Positions 20,778 through 30,211 of a DNA stretch of 64,000 nt are shown piece after piece. Source of the DNA: RYN-230 sp963793825 (lineage in GTDB: Bacteria; Actinomycetota; Actinomycetes; Streptosporangiales; Streptosporangiaceae); NCBI GenBank assembly GCA_963793825.1, contig CAWCBE010000010.1, positions 1 to 64,000 of the forward strand, given 5' to 3'. Numbering within the stretch: position 1 is the first letter of the stretch; each line of letters begins with the position of its first letter. The notes under the pieces are model-generated. The model had not been told where the DNA came from, ran no database searches, and saw only the letters and a program-made list of their open reading frames with translations. Both the position numbers and the translations under genes were made by a program.

Positions 20778-21860
20778 ATGATCGAGGCGCGGGAACTGAC
20801 CAAGCGCTACGGGGACAAAACGGCGGTGGACCATTTGTCCTTCAGCGTGGCACCAGGCCGGGTGACCGGCTTTCTCGGCCCGAACGGGGCCGGCAAGTCG
20901 ACCACGATGCGGCTCATTCTGGGCCTGGACCGGCCGGATTCGGGGACCGCGACCATCGAGGGCAAGCGGTACGCCGACCTGAGCCAGCCATTGCGCCACG
21001 TGGGCGCGCTGCTCGAGGCCAAGGCGATGCACCCCGGCCGGAGCGCCTACAACCACCTGCTGTTCCTGGCCCAGACCCAGGGCCTGCCCCGGGCCCGGGT
21101 CGACCAGGTGCTGGAACTCGTCGGGCTCCGCGACGTGGCGCGCAAGCGGACCGGCGGCTACTCCCTGGGCATGGGGCAGCGGGTCGGCATCGCCGTGGCC
21201 ATGCTGGGCGATCCGCAGGTGCTGATGCTCGACGAGCCGGTCAACGGGCTGGACCCCGAGGGCATCCTGTGGATCCGGAACCTGATGAAGTACCTGGCCT
21301 CCGAGGGCCGGACGATCTTCGTCTCCAGTCACCTGATGAACGAGATGGCGGTCACCGCCGACCACCTGGTGGTGATCGGGCGGGGCAAGCTCATTGCGGA
21401 AAGCAGTACCCAGCAGTTCATCGAGCAGAGCTCGGAGAAGTACGTGCTGGTGCGCTCGCCGGAGGCGGACCGGCTGGCCAGCCTGCTGGCCGCCGAGGGC
21501 GGCAAGGCCACCGAGCCGCCACCGGACAACGGGCCGGAGGCGCCCGGTGAACCGGGCGCCGCGGCGGCCGTGCTGCGGGTCACCGGGCTGGCGGCGCCGC
21601 GCATCGGCGAGATCGCCGCCGCCAGCCGGATCGTGCTGCACGAGCTCACGCCCCGGCTGGCCTCCCTGGAAGAGGCCTACATGGAGCTCACCGCGGACAG
21701 CTCGGAGTACGGCGTGGGCAGCCACGACGCCGGGGCCCAGCCGTCCGGCACCGCACCGTCCGGCACCGCACCGTCCGGCACCGCGCCGTCCGGCACCGGG
21801 CCGGCCAGCGCCGGCGTGGCCAGCTCAGCGCAGGCCAGCACGGGACAGGACAGCCGATGA
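20778..21860 (+). CDS. ABC transporter ATP-binding protein
   Basis: ATPase of a BcrA-like exporter. Walker A GPNGAGKST (about 36-44), Q-loop region, signature YSLGMGQRVG, Walker B VLMLDEPVNGLDPEG and switch His in SSHLMNEM are all present. After about residue 225 an accessory domain follows, and the end is a 15-bp minisatellite giving repeated PSGTA. The 360-residue length is slightly long because of that tail. The ATG at 20778 has AAGGGGA upstream; an extended -10 like TGCTAGGTT lies at about 20714-20722. Overlaps the permease gene by four bases. Substrate unknown. Confidence 0.93.
   Translation: MIEARELTKRYGDKTAVDHLSFSVAPGRVTGFLGPNGAGKSTTMRLILGLDRPDSGTATIEGKRYADLSQPLRHVGALLEAKAMHPGRSAYNHLLFLAQTQGLPRARVDQVLELVGLRDVARKRTGGYSLGMGQRVGIAVAMLGDPQVLMLDEPVNGLDPEGILWIRNLMKYLASEGRTIFVSSHLMNEMAVTADHLVVIGRGKLIAESSTQQFIEQSSEKYVLVRSPEADRLASLLAAEGGKATEPPPDNGPEAPGEPGAAAAVLRVTGLAAPRIGEIAAASRIVLHELTPRLASLEEAYMELTADSSEYGVGSHDAGAQPSGTAPSGTAPSGTAPSGTGPASAGVASSAQASTGQDSR
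21741..21800 (+). repeat. 15-bp coding minisatellite
   Basis: Four tandem copies of CCGTCCGGCACCGCA (last two with one or two changes) encode PSGTA repeats in the ABC ATPase tail. Copy number could vary between strains without breaking the frame. Confidence 0.9.
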
Positions 21861-22711
21861 CCTCCGCCAGCCCGCCGGTGCAGGCCGCCGCCGGCCGCGC
21901 CGCCGTGCCGCCCCCCGCCCACCACGTCGGGTTCGGTCACCTCATGCTGGCCGAGTGGACGAAGATCCGCTCGGTGCGGTCCACCGTCTGGACGCTGCTG
22001 TTGTTCATCGTCCTCACGGTGGGCTTCACGGTGCTGTTCACCGGGCTGACCGTGGCCAACTGGACCGGCCCGCACGCCGCCGATCGGGACGCGACGGTCG
22101 CCGCCAACCCGATCGGCTTCATCCTGGGCGCGGGCATCGGGCTCGGCCAGCTGACCATCTGCGTGCTCGGGGTGCTGGTGATCACGTCCGAGTACTCCAC
22201 CGGGGTCATCCGGGCCTCGCTGCTGGCCGTGCCGCGGCGGCTGCCGATGCTGGCCGCGAAGGCCGCGGTGTTTGCCATCCTGGTGCTGGTCGCGGCGGAG
22301 ATCGTGTCGTTCGCCTGCTTCTTCCTCGGGTCGGCCATCCTGCACAGCAAGGTGCCCGTGTCGCTGTCCGACAGCAACGTGCTGCGCGCGGTCGTCGGCG
22401 CCGGGCTCTACCTGGGCGTGCTTGGCCTGTTCGCGCTGGCCATCGGGCTGCTGATCCGGCACACCGCCGGGGCCATCACCTCGGTCATCGGGATCGTGCT
22501 GGTGCTGCCGATCCTGTCCGGGCTGCTGCCCGGCAGCTGGGGCGCGCACATCAACGCCTACCTGCCGGAGCAGGCCGGATCGCTGGTCTACGGCGCGCAC
22601 CGGGCGGCCGGGGCGCTGCTGTCCGCCTGGCAGGGCTTCGGCGTGTTCTGCCTGTGGACCGTGGTGCTGCTGGCCGCCGGGGCTTACCTGCTCATGCGCC
22701 GGGACGCCTGA
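21857..22711 (+). CDS. ABC transporter permease
   Basis: Membrane partner of the ATPase just upstream (ATGA overlap). 284 residues. A short cytoplasmic N-terminus contains LMLAEWTKIRSVRSTVWTLL, typical of ABC-2 type exporters. It is followed by about six membrane segments, among them LFIVLTVGFTVLFTGL, IGLGQLTICVLGVLVI, ILVLVAAEIVSFACFFL, VVGAGLYLGVLGLFALAIGL, ITSVIGIVLVLPILSGLL and LWTVVLLAAGAYLL. The sequence SEYSTGVIRASLLAVPRR matches the family's conserved loop. Its 3' end overlaps the convergent DUF2254 gene by 20 nt. Confidence 0.92.
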   Translation: MTSASPPVQAAAGRAAVPPPAHHVGFGHLMLAEWTKIRSVRSTVWTLLLFIVLTVGFTVLFTGLTVANWTGPHAADRDATVAANPIGFILGAGIGLGQLTICVLGVLVITSEYSTGVIRASLLAVPRRLPMLAAKAAVFAILVLVAAEIVSFACFFLGSAILHSKVPVSLSDSNVLRAVVGAGLYLGVLGLFALAIGLLIRHTAGAITSVIGIVLVLPILSGLLPGSWGAHINAYLPEQAGSLVYGAHRAAGALLSAWQGFGVFCLWTVVLLAAGAYLLMRRDA

Positions 22712-24098
22712 CCTCCGGCCGCCCCGGGCTGCCTGGCCGCCGGCGCGGCGCTGGTCCTCCGTGCGCCCGCGTCATCGCGTCGTAGGTGGCCAGGAAGATC
22801 GCATGACGCCGCCGCACCTCGGCCCGGTCCGAGCCTTCGGCCACGGTGTCCTCGCTGACCCGGACGATCATGGCCGCCTCGTCGAGCAGCACCTGGCGCT
22901 GATCGTCGGCGATGGTCCGCTCCATGATCCGGGCCAGGGCGTCGAGTTGCCGGATCAGGATAGCGGGCAGGCCGGATGCGCTCTGCCGGATCTTGTCGAA
23001 CGCACGCTGCACCATCCGCTCGTAGGTCGGCTCGGTGGTGATCAGCCGGATCACGCCGGCCCGATCCCGGTGGACACGGGCCGGATGCCAGCGGCCGGCC
23101 ACCTTGCACAGGCTGTCGGACAGCCAGTCGATGCAGGTCATGGCGGTAAAAGTGTCGTTGACGGCGGAGGAGAGGGAGCGGATCGCAATCTCGACCAGCT
23201 GATCGATACCGAACGAGACGTCCTGGGCCAGTGTCCGGTACGGGCCGGTGACATGCGCACGCGCCAGCCCGCGGGCGACCTCAGCCTCGGCCCGGGCCGG
23301 CCACACGGTGGCGAGCTCGCTGCCCTGGGCCAGGAAGTGTCCGGGCCGGTAGTGCAGGTGGATCACCGCCCCGGCCTCGGAGGCAATGCCGAGCAGGATC
23401 CGGTGGTGGATGTACTGCAGGTACCCGCTCCGGGACACCCGGACCATGGCGCACGGCCCGGGCATGCTGCCCAGCACCTCCGCCACGGACGGGTCGGCTG
23501 GGTCGGCTGCCCCTTCGTGCACCTGTTCATCGATGGCCTGTGACAAGTCACCGGAGATGCCCGCGATCACCTGGGGGAGCTGGATCTGGCGGGTGATGTG
23601 GCTGATGAAGTAGATGAGGACGGCCAGGTCCGCCACCATCAGGGCCAGGGTGACGGTAATGCTGATGTGCGGGACGAACGCCCCGTCCGGGCCGGGGCCA
23701 CCGATCGACACGAGCGCGAGGACGGCGTACACGAAGGTCGCCACGAAGGTCCCGAGCGTGAGCTGGGTGCCACGATCGCGGATGAAGGTGCGCAGCATCC
23801 GCGGCCCGAACTGGGTGGAGGCCAGGGTCAGCGCGACGATCACGATCGAGAACACGACGCCGACCACGGTGATGACGGCGGCGGCGATCGCGGTGAGGAT
23901 CTGCCGCGCCGCGTCCGCTGACCCGTTGCTGACCCAGGCGGGCAGGCTGAACGCGCCATGATAGGCAGCCCGGTCAGCCGCGTAGCTGGCGGCGAACAGG
24001 CCCATCGCCCCGATGACCTCGAGCGCCGGGACCAGCCACAGGTTGGTGCGCAGCTCTTCCCGGGTCCAGTCGGTGCGCAGGAAGATGCCGCGTATCAC
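22692..24098 (-). CDS. DUF2254 membrane protein
   Basis: 468-residue member of the DUF2254 family. Four N-terminal membrane segments (for example LVPALEVIGAMGLFAASYAA; ILTAIAAAVITVVGVVFSIV; TLGTFVATFVYAVLALVSI; LALMVADLAVLIYFISH) enclose the family motif ASTQFGPRMLRTFIRD. A cytoplasmic domain follows with SFGIDQLVEIAIRSLSSAVNDTFTAMTCIDWL. Function unknown. The ATG start at 24098 lies about 80 nt from dnaE's stop. Convergent with the ABC permease, with a 20-nt overlap of coding ends. Confidence 0.9.
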   Translation of the reverse strand: MIRGIFLRTDWTREELRTNLWLVPALEVIGAMGLFAASYAADRAAYHGAFSLPAWVSNGSADAARQILTAIAAAVITVVGVVFSIVIVALTLASTQFGPRMLRTFIRDRGTQLTLGTFVATFVYAVLALVSIGGPGPDGAFVPHISITVTLALMVADLAVLIYFISHITRQIQLPQVIAGISGDLSQAIDEQVHEGAADPADPSVAEVLGSMPGPCAMVRVSRSGYLQYIHHRILLGIASEAGAVIHLHYRPGHFLAQGSELATVWPARAEAEVARGLARAHVTGPYRTLAQDVSFGIDQLVEIAIRSLSSAVNDTFTAMTCIDWLSDSLCKVAGRWHPARVHRDRAGVIRLITTEPTYERMVQRAFDKIRQSASGLPAILIRQLDALARIMERTIADDQRQVLLDEAAMIVRVSEDTVAEGSDRAEVRRRHAIFLATYDAMTRAHGGPAPRRRPGSPGRPEVRRPGA

Positions 24099-24177
24099 AG
24101 GAAACGCCTTTCGCAGGCCGGACTACCCACCAGCCTGCCCAGCCCGCCCCTGGTTTATCGCTCCGGGCCGCCCCATC

Positions 24178-27100
24178 TCAGCCCACGCACGTGGGCCCGA
24201 GCAACTGCTTGAGGTCCGCCGCCAGCGCGGGTGAGGGCTTGACCCGGAGCTTGTCATCCAGCCGGACCACCGTCGTCCGCTGGCCATTGCAGAGTTTCAG
24301 GTGCACCTCGGCCAGGCCCGGGTGGGTGCCGAGCACCTCGCGCAGCCGCTCGACCACGGGCGGCACGCACCGCTGGACCGGGATGGACAGGACGAAAGGG
24401 CCACTTTCATCCACCGACAGGTCCGGCGCGCTCACCTCCGATGCGATCAGCTTGGGCGTCTCGTCCCGCCGGTCCAGCCGGCCCTTCACCACCACGATCG
24501 CGTCCTCGGCCAGCAGCAGCGAGCACTGCTGGTAGGCGGCGGGGAAGAACAGTACCTCGATGGCGCCCTCCAGGTCCTCCAGCACGGCCTGGGCCCACGG
24601 GTTGCCCTGCCGGGTGACCTTGCGGGCCACCCCGGACAGGATGCCGCCGACGGTGACCATCTGGCCGTCGGCGCGGCCGCCCCGGGCGGATCGCTCGGCA
24701 TCCTCGGTGGCCGAGCTGAGCAGCTCGGCCACCGAGCAATCGGTGTTCGCGGCCACGATGTGCTCCACGCCGAGCAGGGGATGGTCGGAGACGTAGAGGC
24801 CGAGCATCTCACGCTCGAAACTGAGCAGGGTGGTCTTGTCCCACTCCCCGTCCGGCACCGGTACCTCAAACGTCGCCTCCACCTCCGCGTCCCCGCCGAA
24901 CAGCGAATCCTGGCCGATGGCCTCGTTGCGCTTCACGTCGATGACGGTGTCGATGGCCTGCTCGTGGATGATGGCCAGACCCTTGCGCGGGTGGCTCAGG
25001 GAGTCAAAGGCGCCGGCCTTGATGAGTGATTCGATGACCCGCTTGTTGCACACGTTGACGGGGACTTTGCGCAGGAAATCAGCGAAGCTGACGAACGCGC
25101 CCTTGCTGGCCCGCGCCTCCACGATCGCGTCAACGACGTTCGTGCCGACATTCCGCACCGCCGCCAGGCCGAACCTGATGTCATTCCGCACCGGGGTAAA
25201 CGTGGCGTCCGACGCGTTGACGTCGGGCGGCAGGACGGTGATGCCCATCCGGCGGCACTCGTTGAGGTAAAGAGCGCTCTTGTCCTTGTCACCGGAGACC
25301 GACGTGAGCAGCGCGGCCATGTACTCGGCCGGGTAATTCGCCTTGAGGTAGGCGGTCCAGTAGGAAACCAGCCCGTAGGCCGCGCTATGCGCCTTGTTGA
25401 AGGCGTAGTCGGAGAACGGGACCAGGATGTCCCAGAGTGTCTTGATGGCTGAGTTCGAATAGCCGTTCGCCTTCATGCCCGCTTCGAACGGCGCGAACTC
25501 CTTGTCCAGGATCTCCTTCTTCTTCTTGCCCATGGCCCGACGGAGCAGGTCCGCGCTGCCGAGGCTGTACCCGGCCACCTTCTGCGCGATCGCCATGACC
25601 TGCTCCTGGTAGACGATCAGCCCGTAGGTGTCGCCCAGGATCTCGGCCAGCGGCTCGGCCAGTTCCGGGTGGATGGGCACGACCGGCTTGCGGTTGTTCT
25701 TCCGGTCGGCATAGTCGTTGTGCGCGTTGGCGCCCATCGGGCCCGGCCGGTACAGCGCGCCGACCGCGGAGATGTCCTCGAAGTTGTCCGGCCGCATGCT
25801 GCGCAGCAGCGCCCGCATCGGGCCACCGTCGAACTGGAAGATGCCGAGCGTGTCCCCCCGGGCCAGCAGGTCATAGGTGGGCTTGTCATCCAGCGGCAGG
25901 GATTCCAGGTCTACGCCGATGCCCCGGTTGGCCTTGACCCCGTGGACCGCGTCGTCCAGCACGGTGAGGTTCCGCAGGCCGAGAAAGTCCATCTTGAGCA
26001 GGCCCAGTGACTCACAGGCCGGGTAGTCGAACTGGGTGATGACCGCGCCATCAGCTTCGCGCTTCCAGACCGGGACGTGGTCGATGATCGGCTCGCTGCT
26101 CATGATCACGCCGGCCGCATGCACCCCGGCCTGGCGGATCAGCCCTTCCAGCCCGCGCGCGGTGTCGATGACCTGGCGGACCTCGGCCTCGGCCTCGTAC
26201 AGGGCGCGGATCTCACCCGCCTCGCCGTACCGGGGGTGGGCGTCGTCGAAGATCCCGGACAGCGGGATGTCCTTGCCCATCACCGCGGGCGGGAACGCCT
26301 TGGTGATCCGGTCGCCGAGCGCGTACGGGAAGCCCAGCACCCGGGCGGAGTCCTTGACCGCGGCCTTGGCCTTGATGGTGCCGTACGTGATGATCTGGGC
26401 GACCTTGTCCTCGCCCCACTTCTCGGTGACGTAGCGGATCACGTCGCCCCGCCGGCGTTCGTCGAAGTCGATGTCGATGTCGGGCATGGACACGCGCTCG
26501 GGATTCAGGAACCGCTCGAAGATCAGGCCGTGCTTGAGCGGGTCCAGGTCGGTGATGCCGAGCGCGTAAGCCACCAGGCAGCCTGCGGCCGAGCCGCGGC
26601 CCGGGCCGACCCAGATCCCGTTCCGCTTGGCCCACATGATGAAGTCCGCGACGACCAGGAAGTACGAGCAGAAGCCCATCTGGGTGATGATGCCGACCTC
26701 ATACTCGACCTGCTCGCGGCGCCGCTCGTCGTAGCCGCCGGTGTACCGGCGGTCCATCCCCCGCCAGACTTCCTGGCGCAGCCAGCTTTCCTCGGTCTCG
26801 CCCTCCGGGATGTCGAACAGCGGCATCAGGTTCTTGGACTGGAACGCCACATCGGCACGCTCCGCGATGAGCAGGGTGGAGTCGCAGCCGGACTGCCACT
26901 CCTCGTCGGCGAACGCGGCGCGCATCTCCTGCGGGCTCTTGAGGTAGTAGCCGCTGCCGTCGAACTTGAACCGGCCCGGGTCGGCCATGTTGGACCCGGT
27001 CTGCACGCACAGCAGCACCTCATGCGCTTTGGCGTCCGCCTCGACGGTGTAGTGCGAGTCGTTGGTGACCACGAACGGCAGGCCGAGTTGCCGCGCGATG

Positions 27101-27747
27101 CGGCGCAGCCCGTCGCGGACCCGCTGCTCGATGCTGAGCCCGTGATCCATGATCTCGACGAAGAAGTTGCCGGCGCCGAAGATGTCCCGGTAGGCCGCGG
27201 CAGCGTCCAGGGCCTGCTGGTACTGGCCGAGGCGGAGCCGGGTCTGCACCTCCCCGCTCGGGCACCCGGTGGTGGCGATGATGCCGCGGGAGTGCGTGGC
27301 GAGCAGTTCCCGGTCCATCCGGGGCTTGCGGAAGTAGCCCTCCAGCGAGGCGCGCGAGGACAGCCGGAACAGGTTGTGCATGCCCTCGGTCGTCTCGGCC
27401 AGCAGCGTCATGTGCGTGTAGGCACCCGCCCCGGACACATCGTCGTCCTTCTGCGCGGGCGTGCCCCAGCGGACCGGCTGGCGGTGCCGCCGGTGCTCCG
27501 GGGCGAGGTAGGCCTCGATGCCGATGATCGGCTTGATCCCGGCCTTGGTGGCCTTGGACCAGAAGTCGTAGGCCCCGTAGAGGTTGCCGTGGTCGGTCAT
27601 GGCCACCGCGCTCATGCCGGCCCGCTCGCACTCGGCGAACATGTCCTTGAGCCGGGCCGCCCCGTCCAGCATCGAGTACTCGGTGTGCACGTGCAGGTGG
27701 GCAAACCCGCCGGAGTGGCCAGCCTGGTCCGCTGCGGCTGCCGTCAC
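24178..27747 (-). CDS. dnaE: DNA polymerase III alpha subunit
   Basis: Replicative polymerase, DnaE1 type, 1189 residues. The N-terminal PHP domain begins FAHLHVHTEYSMLDGAARL. Polymerase active-site aspartates are in MPDIDIDFDERRRGD (about 420-434). The tandem HhH region follows SDYAFNKAHSAAYGLVSYWT. The OB fold shows VTVGGILSGVARKVT, and the C-terminal domain is present. No frame damage. The GTG start at 27747 gives MTAAAADQAGHSGGF; GAGGCGG lies upstream. Monocistronic, judging by the gaps on both sides. Confidence 0.97.
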   Translation of the reverse strand: MTAAAADQAGHSGGFAHLHVHTEYSMLDGAARLKDMFAECERAGMSAVAMTDHGNLYGAYDFWSKATKAGIKPIIGIEAYLAPEHRRHRQPVRWGTPAQKDDDVSGAGAYTHMTLLAETTEGMHNLFRLSSRASLEGYFRKPRMDRELLATHSRGIIATTGCPSGEVQTRLRLGQYQQALDAAAAYRDIFGAGNFFVEIMDHGLSIEQRVRDGLRRIARQLGLPFVVTNDSHYTVEADAKAHEVLLCVQTGSNMADPGRFKFDGSGYYLKSPQEMRAAFADEEWQSGCDSTLLIAERADVAFQSKNLMPLFDIPEGETEESWLRQEVWRGMDRRYTGGYDERRREQVEYEVGIITQMGFCSYFLVVADFIMWAKRNGIWVGPGRGSAAGCLVAYALGITDLDPLKHGLIFERFLNPERVSMPDIDIDFDERRRGDVIRYVTEKWGEDKVAQIITYGTIKAKAAVKDSARVLGFPYALGDRITKAFPPAVMGKDIPLSGIFDDAHPRYGEAGEIRALYEAEAEVRQVIDTARGLEGLIRQAGVHAAGVIMSSEPIIDHVPVWKREADGAVITQFDYPACESLGLLKMDFLGLRNLTVLDDAVHGVKANRGIGVDLESLPLDDKPTYDLLARGDTLGIFQFDGGPMRALLRSMRPDNFEDISAVGALYRPGPMGANAHNDYADRKNNRKPVVPIHPELAEPLAEILGDTYGLIVYQEQVMAIAQKVAGYSLGSADLLRRAMGKKKKEILDKEFAPFEAGMKANGYSNSAIKTLWDILVPFSDYAFNKAHSAAYGLVSYWTAYLKANYPAEYMAALLTSVSGDKDKSALYLNECRRMGITVLPPDVNASDATFTPVRNDIRFGLAAVRNVGTNVVDAIVEARASKGAFVSFADFLRKVPVNVCNKRVIESLIKAGAFDSLSHPRKGLAIIHEQAIDTVIDVKRNEAIGQDSLFGGDAEVEATFEVPVPDGEWDKTTLLSFEREMLGLYVSDHPLLGVEHIVAANTDCSVAELLSSATEDAERSARGGRADGQMVTVGGILSGVARKVTRQGNPWAQAVLEDLEGAIEVLFFPAAYQQCSLLLAEDAIVVVKGRLDRRDETPKLIASEVSAPDLSVDESGPFVLSIPVQRCVPPVVERLREVLGTHPGLAEVHLKLCNGQRTTVVRLDDKLRVKPSPALAADLKQLLGPTCVG

Positions 27748-28102
27748 GAACTACCGCCTCCTCAAAAGGCATGCAACGAAAACCCTCGCGGGCACTCACC
27801 AGCCAGGGCCGGGGGAAGCGGCCGGATACCTTAGGCCAAGGACCTGCCCGGCCGGGAATTCCCGGCCGCAGGACGCCGTGGCCGTAGCGCACCGGCCCGG
27901 CGGAGTCGAGCCTACAGAGGCCGTGGAGGCGCGGCGACCCGCCACACCGGCTGGCCTGTTATCCCGTTTTGCGCCTCCGGCCCGGCCCGGGAAGATGTAA
28001 CCCTCGGCCACGTAATTTTGCTCAGAGTGGCCAGCCGCGCCAGTGGCTCCGCACCGGTTCAGGAGGAGCCCCGCGCGTGCGGACGGCGGGCAACCCTCCC
28101 AT

Positions 28103-28141
28103 TTGACGACTTAAAGTAGTCTTAATATTACTGAAAGTAAT
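28103..28141 (+). promoter_or_regulatory. AT-rich promoter with operator-like palindrome
   Basis: TTGACG (28103-28108), a 17-nt spacer and TATTAC (28126-28131) form one of the best sigma-70-type promoters in the window. The perfect palindrome ATTACTgaaAGTAAT (28127-28141) covers the -10 box, so a repressor there would block transcription of the gene starting at 28184. The AT-rich block stands out from its surroundings. The rest of the 436-nt gap after dnaE (27748-28102) is GC-rich with no feature I can support. Confidence 0.6.
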
Positions 28142-28183
28142 GAGGGGTGAACGTCGTCATACCGCCTCTCAGGGTGATCACGC

Positions 28184-29632
28184 ATGCGACTGATCCGGTA
28201 CGTCGGCGTGGCCGCCGCCATCAGTGCCGTCGTGGCCCTGCTGATCGGCACCGTCGCGATCCACTCCCGGCCGCACCCGGACGACGACGACCCAGCGGCG
28301 ACCGGGCCGGGTATCGGGGCCGGGCCATCGGCGAGGAGCGTGGCCCGCGCCTACCAGTTCCTCAACCAGATGATGGACCGTCACCCGGGCGGCACCGCCC
28401 CGCGCCTGGCCCAGAGCTACCGGGGAGGACTGCTGGGCCTCGACGGCGACACCTCTTCCGCTGTCTACGATGACGCGCTGGTTATCGACGCCTACCTGGC
28501 CGAGAACACCCAGAACGGGATGGCCCGGGCCGAGGTTATCGGTAATGGGCTGCTCTACCTGCAGGCCCACGATCCGGCGCACGACGGGCGCATCATGAAC
28601 CAGTACGAGCCGACCGCCCTGGACCACCCGAGCGATATCCACGTCACCGACCCGTCCAGCTACACCGGCGACGTGGCCTGGGCCGGGGACGCCCTCGCGC
28701 AACTGTATTCCGCCACGGGCAGGACGTCCTACCTGGACGGGGCCGTGGCCATCGGCGACTGGATCCAGGCCCACTGCCGGGACGACCGCGGGCCGGGCGG
28801 CTACACCGGTGGCTATACCGGGCCGGCCAGCAGAATCGAATGGAAGTCAACCGAGCACAATATCGACGTGTACGCGCTTTTCCGGCTACTGGCCCGGGAA
28901 ACCGGGAATCCTGTCTGGTCGTCTCGATCATTGTGGGCAAGACGGTTCATCGTGGCCATGTGGGACGCTAAGGCGGGCCGCTTTTATCTGGGCACCAGTA
29001 ATGATGGCGTTACCCCGGAATTCTCCCCGGCGGTCGAGGACGTCAACAGCTGGTCGTACCTGGCGCTGCAGGACCCCGCGTACGAAGGATCGCTCGACTG
29101 GGACGAGAGCCACCTGGCCGTGACCGCGGACGGCTTCCGCGGCGTGAGCATCTGCACCGGCAACCGCACGGGCGTGTGGTTCGAGGGAACCGCCCACCTC
29201 GCGGACGCACTGGAATTCAGCGCCGAGGCAGGCGACCGGGCCGACGCGGCAACCTACCTGGCAGATCTCGCCTCCGCCCAGGCCAACGGGCCGAACGCGG
29301 ACGGCCTCGGGATCATGGCCGCGTCGTACGACGCGCTGAGTGACTGCCAGGGCGGCAACGTGTACGCCTCGCTGCACACCGGCACGACCGCGTGGTACAT
29401 CCTGGCCGCCAGCCGCATCGACCCGCTTTCCGGCGTCCCCATCCGGGCGCAGCCTCACACCGGGAGCCCGGCGAATACCCTGCTCCGGCGATTATCCCTA
29501 CTAGGAATTACCTGGGAAGTGCATAGCGGAGGTTGGCCTGGCCGGTCACCTTGCCCGCGGCGTTGCTCACCTTGTTGCTGGCCTTGCCTGTCCGGGCTGC
29601 GGCTTTGCCGGTCACCCGGGCCGTCTTCGTGA
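28184..29632 (+). CDS. Secreted six-hairpin glycosidase-like protein
   Basis: 482 residues. The N-terminus (RYVGVAAAISAVVALLIGTVA) is a signal peptide or anchor, followed by a DDDD linker. Repeated helical segments ending in aromatic/Gly turns, such as YDDALVIDAYLAENTQNGMA, GDVAWAGDALAQLYSATGRT, TEHNIDVYALFRLLARETGN and VNSWSYLALQDPAYEGSLDW, suggest an (alpha/alpha)6 toroid as in many glycoside hydrolases. Asp/Glu residues at the turns could be catalytic. No specific family is claimed. The last ~40 residues are antisense to the DoxX gene and look non-native (Cys/Pro/Arg-rich), so the true stop may be lost. AGGGTGA precedes the ATG. Confidence 0.65.
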   Translation: MRLIRYVGVAAAISAVVALLIGTVAIHSRPHPDDDDPAATGPGIGAGPSARSVARAYQFLNQMMDRHPGGTAPRLAQSYRGGLLGLDGDTSSAVYDDALVIDAYLAENTQNGMARAEVIGNGLLYLQAHDPAHDGRIMNQYEPTALDHPSDIHVTDPSSYTGDVAWAGDALAQLYSATGRTSYLDGAVAIGDWIQAHCRDDRGPGGYTGGYTGPASRIEWKSTEHNIDVYALFRLLARETGNPVWSSRSLWARRFIVAMWDAKAGRFYLGTSNDGVTPEFSPAVEDVNSWSYLALQDPAYEGSLDWDESHLAVTADGFRGVSICTGNRTGVWFEGTAHLADALEFSAEAGDRADAATYLADLASAQANGPNADGLGIMAASYDALSDCQGGNVYASLHTGTTAWYILAASRIDPLSGVPIRAQPHTGSPANTLLRRLSLLGITWEVHSGGWPGRSPCPRRCSPCCWPCLSGLRLCRSPGPSS

Positions 29633-30092
29633 CCAGGGACGCCTCACGGCGGGCGGTCCTGGCCGCGTGCCGGCCACGCCAGGCCAGCGACGGGCGGCCG
29701 GCGGTGTCCGCGGCCGCGATCAGCAGGCCGCCCATCATGGTGAGGTTCTTGAGGAAGTGGATCCGCTGCTGGGCGCGTTCCTGCTTGTCCTCGACCTCCC
29801 AGAACCGGTGCCCGGCCAGGGTGGTGGGCACCAGGGTGCCCGCCAGCGCCAGCGCGGACAGCCGCGGGAACCAGCCTGCCGCCAGCAGGGAGCCCGCGAC
29901 GGCCTGGACGGCGCCGTTGAGGCGTACCGCCTGCTCGGTCTCGCCGGGCACCCCCGGTACCCGGTCCCGCAGCTGCCGGACCACCGGCCCGGCTGCCGGA
30001 GTCACCGGCTCCGGGTGGCGCCAGGTCTGGTAGCCCTGGATCACGAAGATGGAGCCCAGCATGGGGCGCGCGATGAACCTGAGTGCGGTCAT
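29508..30092 (-). CDS. DoxX-family membrane protein
   Basis: 194 residues from the ATG at 30092 (MTALRFIARPMLGSIFVIQG). DoxX-type features: ARPMLGSIFVIQGYQTWRHP, then LNGAVQAVAGSLLAAGWFPR, LALAGTLVPTTLAGHRFWEV and FLKNLTMMGGLLIAAADT, giving about four membrane segments. The C-terminal ~50 residues are a basic, Ala/Thr/Lys-rich tail (KTARVTGKAAARTGKASNK) unusual for DoxX. The family is linked to redox stress and quinone-related roles, but function here is unknown. Its 3' end is antisense to the end of the secreted six-hairpin gene. Confidence 0.85.
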   Translation of the reverse strand: MTALRFIARPMLGSIFVIQGYQTWRHPEPVTPAAGPVVRQLRDRVPGVPGETEQAVRLNGAVQAVAGSLLAAGWFPRLSALALAGTLVPTTLAGHRFWEVEDKQERAQQRIHFLKNLTMMGGLLIAAADTAGRPSLAWRGRHAARTARREASLVTKTARVTGKAAARTGKASNKVSNAAGKVTGQANLRYALPR

Positions 30093-30211
30093 AGGCGCCC
30101 AACTGCCCGTCCCGGCGGCGCTGTAACGTCCGGACGGCGGGCATGGCTGGATCAGCCATGCCCGCCGCGCGCCGGCGCGGTCCGGGGACAAGCCGCAGGG
30201 ACAGGACGGGC

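Noticed and set aside
26077..27834. 585-codon open frame on the + strand
   Set aside because: Shadow of dnaE, which is unambiguous on the other strand.
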